A stretch of DNA of 64,000 nucleotides from Henckelia pumila (GCF_033568475.1 NC_133123.1:5518001-5582000), one strand, 5' to 3'. Counted from the first letter of the stretch, positions 44,114 to 58,066 are shown. Numbers and translations are program-made. The notes: generated by a model not told the origin, from the sequence alone.

Positions 44114-47100
44114 TTAGCAACTATCTTCCCTCTCTAAAGGAGTTTCTGATGTCGGAGAAGGAGGAGAATTGCTCACTCCCTCTCTGGCGTCAATCAACAT
44201 TGCAATGACTTCTCGCATCGTGGGCCTGTTGAGAGGCGACGTGCTGGTACAAAACAAAGCGATTTTCAGAACTAGAGCCATCTCCTCGACTGTTCTTTTG
44301 GCAATAAGATCGATTCGTTGGTCGTATATGTGAGATTCTATCTCTAGTTTTTGAAGAGATCTTCTCACCATTGTTACCAGGTCACCTCCTTGATCGAGTG
44401 GTTGAACTGGAGATTTACCAGTAATTAATTCCAAAAGAACCACACCAAAACTGTATATATCGCACTTCTCTGTCACCTTCATGGTGTACGCGTATTCTGA
44501 AATGAGGAGAAATGATAACTCAAGTTAATGTACAATATCTGTTTTGTACAATGCTAACAATGCATGTATAGAAAACTTTATCGAATAAGTTCTCACCAGG
44601 AGCAATGTAGCCATATGAACCCGCTACAGCAGATAAAGACTTTGATAAGGGGAAATCGATCATCTTAGCTAAGCCAAAATCTCCGACATGTGCCCCCAAA
44701 TATTCATCCAGTAAGATATTGTTCGATTTTATGTCACGATGTATAATTTTAGGCTTACAATCATGATGGAGATAGCATAATCCCTCAGCAGCCCCAAGAG
44801 CTATTCTGTATCGTGCATTCCAGTCGAGCATGCATGCCATTTCATTCCCATGTAGTATTTCTCCGAGGCTTCCATTTGCCATGTACTCGTACAAGATAAG
44901 ATTGCTATCTTGATGGTAGCAAAAACCATACAGTTTGACTATGTTTTTGTGCCTTATCTTCCCAAGAGTTGATATTTCAGCACGAAAACTGTTGTCTGAA
45001 CTTGCCCCTTCACCGTATGCCTTCAACCTTTTAACTGCAATCACTTGACCATTTTCCATTACTGCTTTGTATACAGTTCCACAGGCTCCTTTTCCTACAA
45101 TTGCCTTTTCTGAAAAGTTCCCCGTTGCCTCGACAAGATCATGATAACTGAAACCTTCTTTGGGAAAGTAGTAGCTATCTAACTCATCGCTCTTCAGTTG
45201 GCCTTCGAGTGAAGCAAAAGCAGGTTTATGCCATTTCATATGGCAACATACCCCAACAATGAGAATCAACGAGATTAGTCCGATGCAGAGTGAGAGGATG
45301 GTGATTATTTTTTCTTTATGAGAACCCTTCTTGAACCAGCTTGATCTTGAAGGAACTGATGAAGTTTGAAAGGTATGGCAATGTTCCGAACCCAATATGC
45401 ATAGCCCATTGTTTCCCACAAAATTACTCGGGTCCATCCTCTCAAATATTATAGTCGTCGGCACCATTCCAACTAGATTGTTATTCGAAAGGTTGCATAT
45501 CCAGAGGCTGCGCATCCCCCCTACCGTGTTAGGAATTTCACCACTGAGCTGGTTATCATTCAAGAACAGTGATTCAAGCATCTGCAGGTCACCCAGACTA
45601 CTTGGAATTGAGCCGGTGAGATTGTTATGGCTGATATTGAGAGCAATTTGAAGGGATGTAAGCCGTCCTAGCTCAATAGGAATAACCCCTGAAAACAAGT
45701 TTCCTCCCATTTGCAATTCGGTTAACCTAACGAGGCTCCCTAAAGTTGCAGGAATTGGACCTGTGAATCCATTATCAGATAACTTCAGCAATTCCAGTTT
45801 CACTAGCATTCCAAGTTTATCTGGAAGAGATCCAGTGAAGAAGTTGTTGCTTAGATCAAGCCTTTCGAGCTTTACACAGTTACCCAACTCTTGGGGTATG
45901 CTGTCAAACAGCCGGTTCCAAGAAACATTAAAGGCAACAAGCTTGACAAGATTTCCTATTTCAGGAGGAATGTGCCCAAGAAAATGGTTATGCGACAGAA
46001 GCAGTCTCTCTAGATTCCTGGAATTCCCAATTTCTGAAGGTATTAGTCCTGAGAATCGATTTCTATAAAGCTCAAGGGCAGAAAGGTTCTGAAGTTTTGT
46101 ATATTCGACAGAAAGGCTCCCTGTAAGCAAGTTGTCTCCCAACATTAACTGCTCAAGAGACTTGCAAGTTTTTAGGCCATGGGGAACATTTCCAGACAAC
46201 TTGTTCGATCCCAGGCTAAGAAAAGTCAATTTCTGAAACCTACAAATTTGTGCAGGTATGCTGCCTACAAGATTATTCTTGGAAAGATCAAGAACGGAGA
46301 GGTTGCTAAAAGCTCCAAGAAACGGGGGAATTATGCCACCAAGCTGATTGTGGAACAGCTGAAAGTCTTTCAAGAATCGGAGATTTTGCAATGCTGAAGG
46401 GATTGAACCAGTTAAATTATTCATGGACAGGTCTAGTTTTGTCAGCTGCTTCAACTGCCCTAACTCGGTCGGAATATTTCCTTGGAGGAAATTCTCAAAA
46501 AGATAGAGCAAACGGAGATTAGACATCCGACCCAAAATTTTTGGGATGAATCCCATCAAACGGTTCTCGGAAAGATCGATCTCAACGGCGTCTGAACAAT
46601 TGGATAACTCTAGTGGAATGGTTCCATTCAACTGATTAGTGTAAAGGTACAGTCTCTTCAACTGAGCCAATTTTCCAATCTCTTTCGGAATATTTCCCGT
46701 AAACTTATTCCCATGCAGAGCTAGCAACTCCAAGCTAGTGAAATTACCTATCTCAGGAGGAATTTCACCAGAAAGAAGATTGTTCCAAAGAATCAATGAG
46801 GTAAGATTCTCAAGCTTTTGCAGCTCCAAAGGGAAACCACCATCCAGCCTATTCTCAGCCAAGCCTAACACAGCCAAACTCTCACATTCACTAATTTCAG
46901 CAGGAACGGGACCTGATAAAAAATTTCTACCAGCCCTGATAATCCTAAGATTCTTCAGTTTGCCAATGGATGAAGGGATAACCCCCGTTAAATTATTATT
47001 ATATATCACAAGCTCCTCAAGTGAAATCATGTTCCCAATTTCATGTGGGATGTCTCCGAACATATAATTCTCACACAAATAGAGCTTTCTAAGAGAGGTA

Positions 47101-47510
47101 AGATTGCATAGTTGGAAAGGGAATGAGTAATATAAACGATTTGTGCAAAGGTCTAAAACCTCAAGATTGTGAAAGGAATTGAAATCATCAGGGAATGGGT
47201 CGGATATGAAGTTTTTCGACATGTTCATTTCGACCAAGAATGGGAGTTGACAAATGCTTGAAGATAAAGTCCCAGATAAATTCAGGCCACTAAGATGTAC
47301 AGAGATTACCTTAGAATCTAAGCTACACCTAATACCTGTCCAATTGCAAGGACTAGAATCCAAAGCATCCCAATCTCGAAGATTAAGATGAGGATCACTA
47401 AGATATTTTTTGAACTCCAAAAGAATAGCTCCCTCGTCATTCAATGATTGAGCCAAAACAATTGTACAACAGAATAGTAATGTCCAATGCCAAATCTTTT
47501 GGTCTCCCAT
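44114..47510 (-). CDS. LRR receptor-like Ser/Thr kinase, At1g17230-like
   Basis: Two exons, 47510-44597 and 44496-44114, joined by a 100-bp GT..AG intron inside the kinase domain (GYIAP^E); 1098 residues. Single-pass plasma-membrane receptor kinase; the ligand is unknown. Order: signal peptide (1-20), LRR N-cap with [10 protein letters not shown], a long solenoid of about 25 LRRs (LxxLxLxxNxLxGxIPxxIG), one membrane helix (about 733-757), and the kinase with [11 protein letters not shown] (about 804), [14 protein letters not shown] (about 921), GDFGLAK (about 945) and GSYGYIAPE. Lys, HRD and DFG are intact, so it should be active. The closest family recognised is the LRR-XI-like At1g17230 / At2g33170 / At5g63930 group. 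The intron position after GYIAP is typical for that group. Confidence 0.95.
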
Positions 47511-48930
47511 TATTGACAGAAAAATATGACGGAATTCAACAAGAAAAGATCAGTACGAAAGATACAAGCCCATAAAGCCAGATCAATTTTTCAGTCCCTT
47601 GAGGCTAACAACAGTCACATATTAGAAAGAGGAACCTTTTTCAATAAGGAAAGAAGAAAAAATATGATAGAAAGGTAAAAGAAAAAAAAATGGCTGTCTA
47701 GATTACTTACAGGTACATGGGCAACAGCAACCAATATCGGAAGTGATCAACTAATTGCTCAAAAATTCTTCCCAGATTACAGCATATCTTACATAGTAGA
47801 TGGCTGAAGAAATGATAAAATAGGAATGATTCCAGAAAAATCTAAACTTAAAAATTTCATGCAGAAGATCAAGAAACTAATACAGAGAAAAGGGGTTTAT
47901 TTCTTGACCTACTCGGTATAGGATCGTCGAAACTAAATAAGCAAAAATAAAGGGAAACCAAAGGTCCTAACACAGAAAGGGATGTGTCATGTTTGTGCGT
48001 GGGCTACATCGTTTGACAGAGGGGAAGAAAAAATGTGAAAAAAGGGGGGTGAGTGATTGACAAGGCAAGAAGCTGGAAATGAACCGTGAAGGTCACAATC
48101 CAAAACAAGTGCACACAATGAAAGAGTCAACCACAACTTTACAGTAGTGATCTAAGTGAAATTGAGTTGTGTGTTGCATGTGATCAATCCCTAGTGCTGT
48201 ATTCTGAAACTCCACAACCATTTTTCCTCCTTTTTCTTGTTCTCAAGATCATCATTTCCCTCTATTATTGGATGCAATATGTGATGGGAAAAAAAATATC
48301 ATCTATTGCTTTATACTATGTATGTATGTGTTGATTGTAGGCAGCGATGGAGATGGGACATGGGAATACTAGGATTACAATCTTTGCCATTGTTTCTGTA
48401 CCTAATAGTAGGAGATAGAATTAGGATCAATAAATTGTGCACTTTCATTCTCCTTTTCTAGATGACTCTCTCTTATTTTGTTGTTTTCTTTGCTTTTTGA
48501 AGCTGCTGAGAATAAATAGTCCAAAATGTGATGATTTGCAGGTAGACTAAGAGTAGGTGGCTCTCCTTAGTGGATGAATGAATTGGAGTTATCTTTCACT
48601 TGATCTATTCTATTTCTTTCCTACTTTTATGACTTTTTGTTTGGTATTGGGCTTGGCAACCTTGGATAATGCTGTAGCACTAGGAAAATTTTTATCAGCC
48701 TCCATGTGCCAACTTTTCTAACGATCTTAATACTTTTAGGACAGCAAAATTCATTGCAAATCATGTAGATTCACCTAGTAATTTATGCCATTTCATCTCC
48801 AAGTACTTCAAATTTCTGACTTGTGAGGATTTCTTATACTAAAAGCTAAAGTGCTAATGTAAAGTATGATAATGCAAGTGTAGACCTAATAAACAAAACT
48901 TTGCCTCTTTCCACAATTTCTTCGCTAATC
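47511..48930. other. Upstream region of the LRR receptor kinase
   Basis: Holds the 5' UTR and promoter of the kinase gene on the minus strand. AG/CT-rich around 47640-47700, which may be leader. No further gene is seen. Confidence 0.45.
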
Positions 48931-49242
48931 CTAACAGTCTTCTTCGGCTGGCAGCATATAAGATTGAGAATACTCCTGACCCTTAGAAAACCCATATTCA
49001 ATTTCTTCACATTGAGCCAAATTATCACTGATTTCACAAGTCACAACCAAATTATGAAAACATATCTTGCAAAATGAAAATCGTGAGGAGCTGACAAAAG
49101 CACAACGAGAAACCCGACTGTGACGAGAATTCGATCTGGGCTGAAAACAGAGAATAAGCTTTGTGGACAAAAAGGTGCACTCTCCGGCTCCGCTCCTATG
49201 GCCGCCGTGTTCAAGTCTGCATGCCATTAATTTAACACCCAA
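48931..49242 (-). CDS. Hypothetical ORF, Cys/Ser-rich (103 aa)
   Basis: Begins MGVKLMACRLEHGGHRSGAG and ends MLPAEEDC. It is less AT-driven than its surroundings and has seven to nine Cys residues, but I recognise no domain. It may be the first exon of an unrecognised gene, since no splice partner was found, or chance. An alternative start is the second Met (49224). Confidence 0.25.
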   Translation of the reverse strand: MGVKLMACRLEHGGHRSGAGECTFLSTKLILCFQPRSNSRHSRVSRCAFVSSSRFSFCKICFHNLVVTCEISDNLAQCEEIEYGFSKGQEYSQSYMLPAEEDC

Positions 49243-49374
49243 TTTAGGCAGCTTTTGTTACCTATTGTAAATAAGTGATTAATGTGTGAAAAGAATATCC
49301 GTATTCACTTATTTTTAAATTTTGTAAACGCTATTTTATATTCGAAATGTATCATAAATTCAATTTATACTTAA

Positions 49375-49839
49375 TTAAGTAAAATTCATTTTGATACATG
49401 AACTATTGATAAAATGTCAAATTGATACCTGAACTGTTGAAAATATTTAATTGGTACATAATCAACTTATAAAGCCAATTTTACCCTTTACCAATATTAT
49501 TTTAAAATCTAATATTTTTGTTAAATTAAATTAAATAGATACGCATTTTATTTTTTAAAATTATTTTATTAATACAATTATAAGCATAAATTTATATCTA
49601 TTAAAATTTTATACTAATACAAACATGCACATACACACATATATAACAATTGATAAATTATATATTTAAAAATAATGTATATTAAAAATATATAATAAAA
49701 TATACTTTTTTGTTTATCTATATTATAATATTATTATTTATATTAATCGAATTAAAAATGATATATATGTGCATGTATGTTTTTTATTTATGATTTACAA
49801 ATTTTGCGTTGAATATTTTTTCGTATACATGATATATAA
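49375..49839. mobile_element. Left half of a MITE split by element A
   Basis: GTAAAATTCATTTTGATACATGAAC... (about 49379-49500) is the inverted repeat of ...ATTTATGTATCAAAATAATTTTTAC (about 61590-61680). The two halves are now 11.6 kb apart because element A inserted between them at TATAA. Confidence 0.75.
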
Positions 49840-52718
49840 TGAAACGACCCAAACATTTTAAAATAATATATGAGGAATTTTTTTTAAAAAAAATAATACT
49901 AAGTAAAATAGATGTACATACATGCCCATACATATATGCACAAAAATAAACAGATTTAAAAATAACTCAAATAAAATGCAACATTTAATATATTAAATGT
50001 CTAAGTCATGCATTAAATAAAAATGTTGTCCTAAACAATTAAATAAAAATTTGCATGCACTGAAAATATTTAAATAAAAATAAGTACTAGTACCAACCAC
50101 TGAAAATGAATAAAAAGAACGACATGTTTAATATTTCATAAAAACATAATCATAATGACTCAGACGACGGCCGCGGGGGATCACTGCATGTCCACTCATA
50201 GGTCCTCGCCTCCGGTAGGTACTACGTCCTCTACGTACTCACCTGCACCATACCAGTGTAGTGAGCCTAGAGGCCCAATATGCTAACATAACAAGAGTTT
50301 AAAATAATTTAAATCACTTTAATACTAATACATAACAAATACATGAATGAGCATGCTTAAAATATCATGAACATAACATAAACTTAAATTAGACTTGAAT
50401 ATCATAATAATACATAAACATTGTTGAGCAAAGTATTTTCTAACATCGCATGGTTGTATCCATAGTGTAACCTTAAATCATACATTAAATACTGATCAGC
50501 GTGAAAACCAACGTACGTGGCGGTGACGAATCACCTCTTAAATTGGCAGTAAACTGCCCTTCAATAGTTCACATATGGGGACGAATCCCCCTTAAATTGT
50601 CACACTACTTCAACTTCCAACATAAAATATTTTCTTTTGCTCAACCTTAAACATTAAATCATGCATAAAAATTATTTCATGAATGCATGTACTTAAATAA
50701 AATGTGTGTCCTTCATATATATTTAATTTAATTTCATACTAACATATAAATATAAAAATAACTTTCATGCATAAAAATAATTAAATATATATTCAGGACA
50801 CATGCAATTTCTCATGGGTTGTACTGAACTGCTGACCCTAACACTCAAGCCCATTTACTTAAATCTGGCCCATTAACACTAAGACTGACACATTAACATA
50901 CTTAAGCCCAACATTACATTTTTAAGCCCAATTAATTAATTAAAGCTCATTAAAACATTTCTGGCCCAATAACAACCTATTCTGACACAATGGGCCCAAA
51001 AAGCCCAAAGACTGGCCCAATAACTTCCATGGGCCCCAAGGCCCATAGAAATTAGTGGACCCACTTAATTAATTTAATTAAGCCCAAAAATAATTAAACT
51101 TAACCCAAAATAATTAAATGGAGCCCAAATAACTATTTAAATGTGGCTCAAACATTAATTAAATCTAATAGCCCAAATAAAACCCATTAACTTATTAATT
51201 CACTTAAAAATAAAATACCCGAGCCCAACTAACTTAACCCAGACCTGGACCCAACTAACATAACCCATGACCCACTGACTTGACCCGGACCAAACAACCC
51301 GACCCGGATCCACACTAAAACCCTAAAAACCGAACCCTACTTCCATTTCCATACGGCGGCCGCGCGGACAGCAGCCTTCCATGGCTGCTGACGCCATGCT
51401 CCGGCCGCCGATGGCCGGAGCACCACCACCTACACCTATCCCTCTTCAAGACGTTTCCAAAAAGGTAAAAACCAGCTCAAACCGAGCCCTAACGAAGGAG
51501 AACGAACCAAAACAACTAGCCCTTATTCTGCTCGCGTGCAGACAGGAGCAGCGGCCGTATTTTCAATCGTGTTGCTTTCTCCGACCACCAAAAATCGTGA
51601 GACCACTTGAAAAACTTAGCCAACATCAAGGGGGTTCTAATGCAACAAACCTTACCCAAAACCGTGCACTGAGGGGGGAGAACGAACCATTCTACCAGAA
51701 GCCAAAAACCTGCGCGCGAATTGCTTGGCTCCAGAAGACATGGCTTCGACTCCAGCCCATTCCAGCCCCACAAATCTGACCAAACCCAATCCTAGGGACC
51801 CTTGGACCCCCTTTGAACCGTGGACAGCAGCCATGCACAACCCATGCCCCAAAAACGTGAGGATGATCAACCAAAAACACAAGAACCATGCGCTTACATC
51901 AACAACCGATTAGATTTCTAAAAATTTAAATGAAAAATCTGATGCCTACACACACACACGCATAATAACTGATATGGTACAAAAGTTATAGAAAGAATCA
52001 TGACTTGCACCGTCGGTTGAAAAGAAGTAGGCGTAGATGACGATTCCGGGACGACGGGACGAAGATCAACCACCTTGGAAGCTTAAAAAAAATCGAGCTA
52101 TGGAGTTTTTTTTTTTATTGCTAGAACGATGAAGAAGATGAATAATGGGGGAGGTAGGCGGCTAGGTTGTAGAGAAAAGGATTGAACGTGTGGTTTGGGG
52201 TAGATTTAGGATTTAATTTGGGTAGATAGGATTTTAATAACTAATATAGGGAGATTATAACAATAATAAGATAATCTTAACTTTTAAAAATACTAACTAA
52301 CATAACAATTAATTAAAATCCCGAAATATTTATTTTAGGGAATTTTAAAGGTAATTAAAAGTCAATATTTTGGCTAAATTTGGATAAATATGGACTCCTA
52401 AAATTATATAAAATTAAATACTGATAATTTTGAGGAAATAAAACTCAAAATAATATTTTTGGGCTCTAAAAATGCTCATGAAATAAATTGGATAGAAAGT
52501 TGTCATCTCGTCCGTCCACGGTCCCGTCTACGCGATAAAATAATTTAAATACTAAAAATCATAAAAATCTCAAATTATGGGTTAAATGCTTGAAAATAAA
52601 TCTTAAAACATGCACAAATAATTTCACATAAATATTTAACCCATAATCTAAAATTATAAATAAATAAAATCCCTAATTATGCATGCAAATTTACGTACTA
52701 AAAATACTGGGTGTTACA
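49840..52718 (-). repeat. 3' LTR of element A
   Basis: TGAAACGACC...GGTGTTACA on the plus strand. Carries the stem-loop array at 50522-50590, the inverted repeat at 50702-50803 and the donor-like site at 50237-50245. Also an antisense open frame at 51381-51779. Confidence 0.92.
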
Positions 52719-52763
52719 ATTCTCCCCCCCTTAATTTGGATTTCGTCCTCGAAATTAAAGTAC

Positions 52764-54869
52764 TTACCCGAACAACTCCGGGTAGCGAGTCCTCATGTCT
52801 GCCTCAGTTTCCCAAGTAGCTTCCTCCTCCGAGTGATTCAGCCACTGGACTCTGATCATCGGTATGACCCGTGTCCTCAATCTCCGCTCCTCTCTGGCTA
52901 AGATCCGAACTGGACTCTCCTCAAATGCCAACTCTGGTGTCAACTGAAGAGGCTCATAATCCAACACATGCGACGGGTTAGAGACATATCTCTGAAGCAT
53001 GGATACATGGAAAACGTTGTGCACTGCTGCAAGCCCTGGCGGTAGAGCTAAACGGTAGGCCAACGTTCCAACTCTCTCCAAGATCTCGAATGACCCTATA
53101 TACCTCGGATTAAGCTTCCCTCTCCGGCCAAATCGTACCACTCCCTTCATAGGTGACACTCTCAGAAACACGTGATCACCTACGCGAACTCCAAATCTCG
53201 TCGTCGAGTATCTGCATAACTCTTCTGACGACTCTGAGCAGTCCTCATGCGATCCCGAATCTGAGTCACAATGTCAGCTGTCTGCTGCACGATCTCAGGA
53301 CCCAGTAAAATCCTCTCACCAACCTCATCCCAATGCACAGAAGATCTGCATCTCCTCCCATACAACGCTGCATAAGGATCCATACCTATAGACGACTGAA
53401 AACTGTTGTTATAGGTAAACTCCACTAATGGCAGTCTAGTCTCCCACGAGCCCTGAAAATCAATGACACAGGCTCTCAGTAAATCCTCAAGAATCTGTAT
53501 CACCCTCTCTGACTGACCATCTGTCTGGGGATGAAAAGCTGTGTTGAACAGTAGTCTAGTCCCCAATGCTGTGTGCAAACTCTTCCAAAACGCGAATGTG
53601 AATCTCGGATCTCTATCGGATACAATGGACACAGGTATGCCATGAAATCTAACAATCTCCTTGATGTAAAGCTCTGCATACTGTGTCAAGGAGTAGGTAG
53701 TCCTCACCGGCAAGAAATGAGCTGACTTGGTGAGTCTATCCACGATCACCCAAATAGCTGTGCAACCTCTGTTACTCCTCGGAAGGACAACTACAAAATC
53801 CATCGTAATGTTCTCTCACTTCCATTCCGGAATAGGAAGAGGTATAAGAAGTCCTGCTGGACGCTGATGCTCTGCCTTGACTAGCTGACAAGTCAAGAAC
53901 TCTGACACAACTCTCCCTATGTCCCTCTTCATCCCGGGCCACCAATACAATAGCTGCAAATCTTTGTACATCTCCGTACTTCCGGGGTGAATGGAGTACG
54001 GAGATATGTGAGCCTCTGCTAGAATCTCAGCTCTCAACTGATCGATGTTCGGTACCCACATCCTACCACGGTACTGAACAATGCCATCTACAACCGTATA
54101 AAAACGACCACCCTTGGCCTCATCTCTCTGCCTCCAACGCTGTAACTCCTCATCAGTAGTCTGTCCAACTCTGATCCGATCTCGTAGAATCGGTTGCACC
54201 GTCAACACTGAAAAGCTCGGTGCATGACCACTCGAGTAAAACTCCAAATCAAACCTCTGAATCTCGCTCTGCAGTGGTAACTGCACTGTCAAACACGATA
54301 CCACTGTCGACTTCCAACTCAAAGCATCGGCCACTACATTAGCCTTACCTGGATGGTAGCTAATGTCGCAGTCGTAATCCTTCACTAACTCCAACCATCT
54401 CCGTTGCCTCATGTTCAACTCCTTCTGAGTGAAGAAGTACTTGAGGCTCTTGTGATCAGTGAAAATCTTGCACTTCTCGCCATACAGATAGTGCCTCCAG
54501 ATTTTCAAAGCGAACACCACTGATGCTAACTCCAAATCATGTGTCGGGTAGTTCTGCTCGTGAATCTTCAACTGCCTCGACGCATAAGCAATAACCTTAC
54601 CACCCTGCATAATTACTGCGCCTAAACCTAGCTTAGATGCGTCGGTGTACACCACTAACTCCTCGTGTGGTACTGTCATCGCTAAAACCAGTGCAGTAGT
54701 GAGTGCTTCCTTCAGCTGATCGAAGCTTCTCTGACAGTCTGAACTCCAAATAAACTTCGCGTTCTTCTTGGTTAAGGATGTCAAGGGTACTGCAATAGAG
54801 GAAAAACCCTTGATGAACTTCCTATAATATCCTGCCAAACCCAAGAAACTGCGAATCTCTGAAGCATTC
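52764..54869 (-). pseudogene. Element A pol: partial RT, RNase H, integrase, chromodomain-like tail
   Basis: Same domains as in E1. Read from 54869: RT resumes in mid-domain just before [12 protein letters not shown]; then [23 protein letters not shown], the integrase HHCC region, [24 protein letters not shown] and the WLNHSEEEATWETE tail. Breaks: in-frame TGA at 53818-53816 (where E1 has TGG) and a one-base deletion near 53183 that shifts the frame before the integrase C-terminus. The polypurine tract is at 52732-52721. Confidence 0.92.
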
Positions 54870-57810
54870 TGAAACGCCCTCTACTTCTAAATGCGGAATT
54901 TTTATTTTTTATTTTTAAATAATACTATTATACATACATGCCCATACATATATGTATATAAAATAAAATGCTAAATATTAAATAATCTAAAGAAAATATT
55001 AAATAAATAAATTCTTAAAAATATTTCATGCATCATTTAAAATCATAAATAATGGTACTGAAAAATATAATATGCGGAATAATAATAAAATAAAACATGT
55101 TTTAAAAATTAAATCATAATAAACTAAAAACTGCGACGGTCACGGGGTCCACTGCTCCGTGATCTCATACGTCCTCACCACCGGTAGGAGCTACATCAAA
55201 TTCATCATGCTCACCTGCAACTGATCAGCGTAGTGAGCCTAGGGGCTCAACATGTCTAATCCTTTATAACAAGGTTAAAAATAATGCATCACATAAATAC
55301 TAATACATATACCTGTACATGAGCATGCATGGAAATATTTTCATAACATAAATGCTGAATCATAAATCTTACATATATCATAACTTCCTTCATCATATAT
55401 AACATATTGAGCAATACATTTAAAAACCTGTAGATGGTCCTATCCATAAGTGTGACGCTCATGTGTCGACTGATCAGTCTCATAAACCAACGTACGATGG
55501 CGGTGATAAATCACCTCCTATGGTAGTAAACTAGCGAATCATATGGTAGATAACCACCCCTATGGTAGTAAAACTACCGAATTATATGGTGGAAAACCAC
55601 CCCTATGTCACACATACTTCAATTTCCACAAAATATTTTATTGCTCATCATTTACATAATAATATTCATAATAAATTTCATGGATGCATGCACTGAAAAT
55701 TTGTCCGTAATATATATTTAATTTATTTTTCATAATAAATATACTCATACTAAAAATATGAATTTCATGCATAAAATAATTAAATATATATTCCGGACTT
55801 ATTTATTTTTCATGGGTTGGTCCAGACTGCTGATCACTCATCTAGGCCCATTAATCTTACATTTAAGCCCAAATATTTCATTCAACTTAAATGGGCCTAA
55901 AGAAAATATCTAAGCCCATTAACTTAAACAAGCCCAATAAAACTCTAGCCTGACCCAAAAATTTCCTGACTGGCCCAAAAATTCCTATGGGCCCACGAGC
56001 CCATAAAATTATTGGGTTAACTTAAAAATAATTTAAAAACCCAAATAAAATTATTTGGAGGCCCAAATAATTTTCTAATTAATTTTAAAATCCCAAAATC
56101 AATTAATCTCTTAATTAATTAAAAATTTAAAATACCCAAGCCCGGTCCACCTAACCCAGACCCGGACCACCTGACCCGACCCTAGACCTACCAGACCCGA
56201 CCCGGACCCCAAGACCCGGCCCAGACCCAGCCCCGACTCACATCCCGATTCCCCTTCCCTTACTCTCTCCGCTGCGCGAGCAGCAGGCTTTGCAGCCTGT
56301 TTCTGGACATCTCCGGCCATCCAATGGCCGGAGATCCACCATCACTGGCTAGCACACTTCGAGACCTTTCCAAAAAGCTAAGAATCAGCCCAATCCATCG
56401 ACTATGGAGTGAGAACGAAGCTCTGCAACCCAGCCCTTCTGCACTAGCGCGCAGACGCGAGCAGCTGCGGAAAAACAGTTCGTTCTCGAAGCTCCGACCA
56501 CAAAAGACCATAAAACCTCTTGCAAAAACTTAGAAACCTTCAAGATGTTTCCATAAAGCCAAAAACCAGCCAAAACGGAATCCTAACAAAGGAGAACGAA
56601 CCGCTGCAAGTTCGCCTATCCTGGGCTCGCGTGCAGACCTGAGCAGCGCCGGGACTTTTGATCGTGCCGCTTGCTCCGACCATCAATCACTGTGAAATAA
56701 ATTCCTAGACTTAGTAAACACGTAGGGGGTTCTAACACAACAAACCTCACATCAAACCGTGGCCCGAGTGAAGAGAACGAACTCTTTTTCCCGGAACTCT
56801 AAATCTGCGCAATCTGTGCACCAGATCTTGAATGCCACGGTTATATCCCATTCCAGCCCCATAACCCGACCATGGCTGGCTTCCTAGGACCCTAGCCCAC
56901 CACTGACTCGAGCCCTAGCCTCTGGACCGAACCATGCAAGGCACAAAAACGAGTTATGATCATGAATTCACCAAAACATGCAATAATTCATTCATACTTG
57001 CAATAAATTCGAACCATGGCTATTAAATTCTGAAACAAAAAATCTCATTCATGCATAATAGCTTATATGGTGTTAAAAAAAGGAGTTAAACATGCCTTTT
57101 CAATTTATAGACGAAGGTTGATGCGTTTACGTGGCTCCGGGACGACGAACGGACCAAAAACCTTTAAAGAATGAAGCTTGAATAATCGGCTATGGGGTTT
57201 TTTTTTCCCAGAATGAAGATGGAGGCGTGAAGGGGTGGAAGAAGAGGGAGTTGTCGGCTAAAAGAATTTGTGGTAGGGTAGGTTTAGGTTTTCTTTTTAA
57301 AATTTTGATAATTAGAATTAAAATAGGATATTAATAATTTAGAAATAAAATCATATCTAACTAAATATTTAAAATCCTTAATAAATAATAATAATCTGAT
57401 AACACAACCAAAAATTCCGAAATATAAAATTCGGAAATTTTTAAATATTAATAAAAGTCATTAAAATGACTTATTTTGGCTAAAAATAAATCCTTAAATA
57501 AATATATAATTAAATACTAAAATTTTCTTGACAAAATATCTTAAAATATTATTTTTAAGGCTCATAAACTCATAAAATATTTTTGGCTAAATATTTTGGT
57601 ATGTCGTCCGTCCACGGTTCCGTCTATGCGATCAAAACAATTAATTTCCATAAATCACGAAAATCACTAATTTTGGGTTAAATGCTAAAATAACTTAAAT
57701 CATGCATATAAATCACATAATAACACATAAATTCATTTAACCCTTATTTTAAAATTAATTTCTCCTAATTATGCATGCGGATTTACGTTTTAGAAATTCT
57801 AGGTGTTACA
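54870..57810 (-). repeat. 3' LTR of element B, inserted in the RT domain of A
   Basis: TGAAACGCCC...TAGGTGTTACA, about 2.94 kb, related to but clearly diverged from the A LTR. It interrupts A's RT at ...CATTC|TGAAAC. It contains the five-member stem-loop array (55502-55601), the inverted repeat at 55702-55799 and repeated modules with 'gagaacgaa' (about 56410, 56592, 56776). Confidence 0.9.
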
Positions 57811-58066
57811 ATTCTCCCCCCCCCTTAAATTGAATTTCGTCCTCAAAATTAAAGTGTTTACTCGAATAACTCCGGGTAGCGAGTCCTCATGTCTGCCTCG
57901 GTCTCCCAAGTGGCTTCCTCCTCGGAATGATTCTGCCACTGGACTTTGACCATCGGTATGACCCGCGTCCTCAATCTCCGCTCCTCTCTGGTTAAGATAC
58001 GAACAGGCCTCTCCTCAAATGCTAGATCTGGTGCTAACTGCAAAGGCTCGTGATCCAACACATGCG
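57811..58066 (-). pseudogene. Element B: polypurine tract and integrase C-terminal tail
   Basis: VLDHEPLQLAPDLAFEERPV...WQNHSEEEATWETEADMRTRYPELFE, about 67 residues, followed by the C-run polypurine tract (57817-57825 region on the plus strand). The upstream end stops abruptly at about 58066, where gag-type sequence of A begins: a deletion junction. Confidence 0.88.

Noticed and set aside
45397-47067. Plus-strand open stretches across the LRR kinase
   Set aside because: Shadow of the repetitive LRR coding sequence on the minus strand.
51381-51913. Cluster of open frames on both strands in the A LTRs (also 60084-60616)
   Set aside because: Not called as genes: they lie in GC-rich LTR sequence and recur in the second LTR only because the LTRs are copies. 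The one frame shared with B is kept as a finding.
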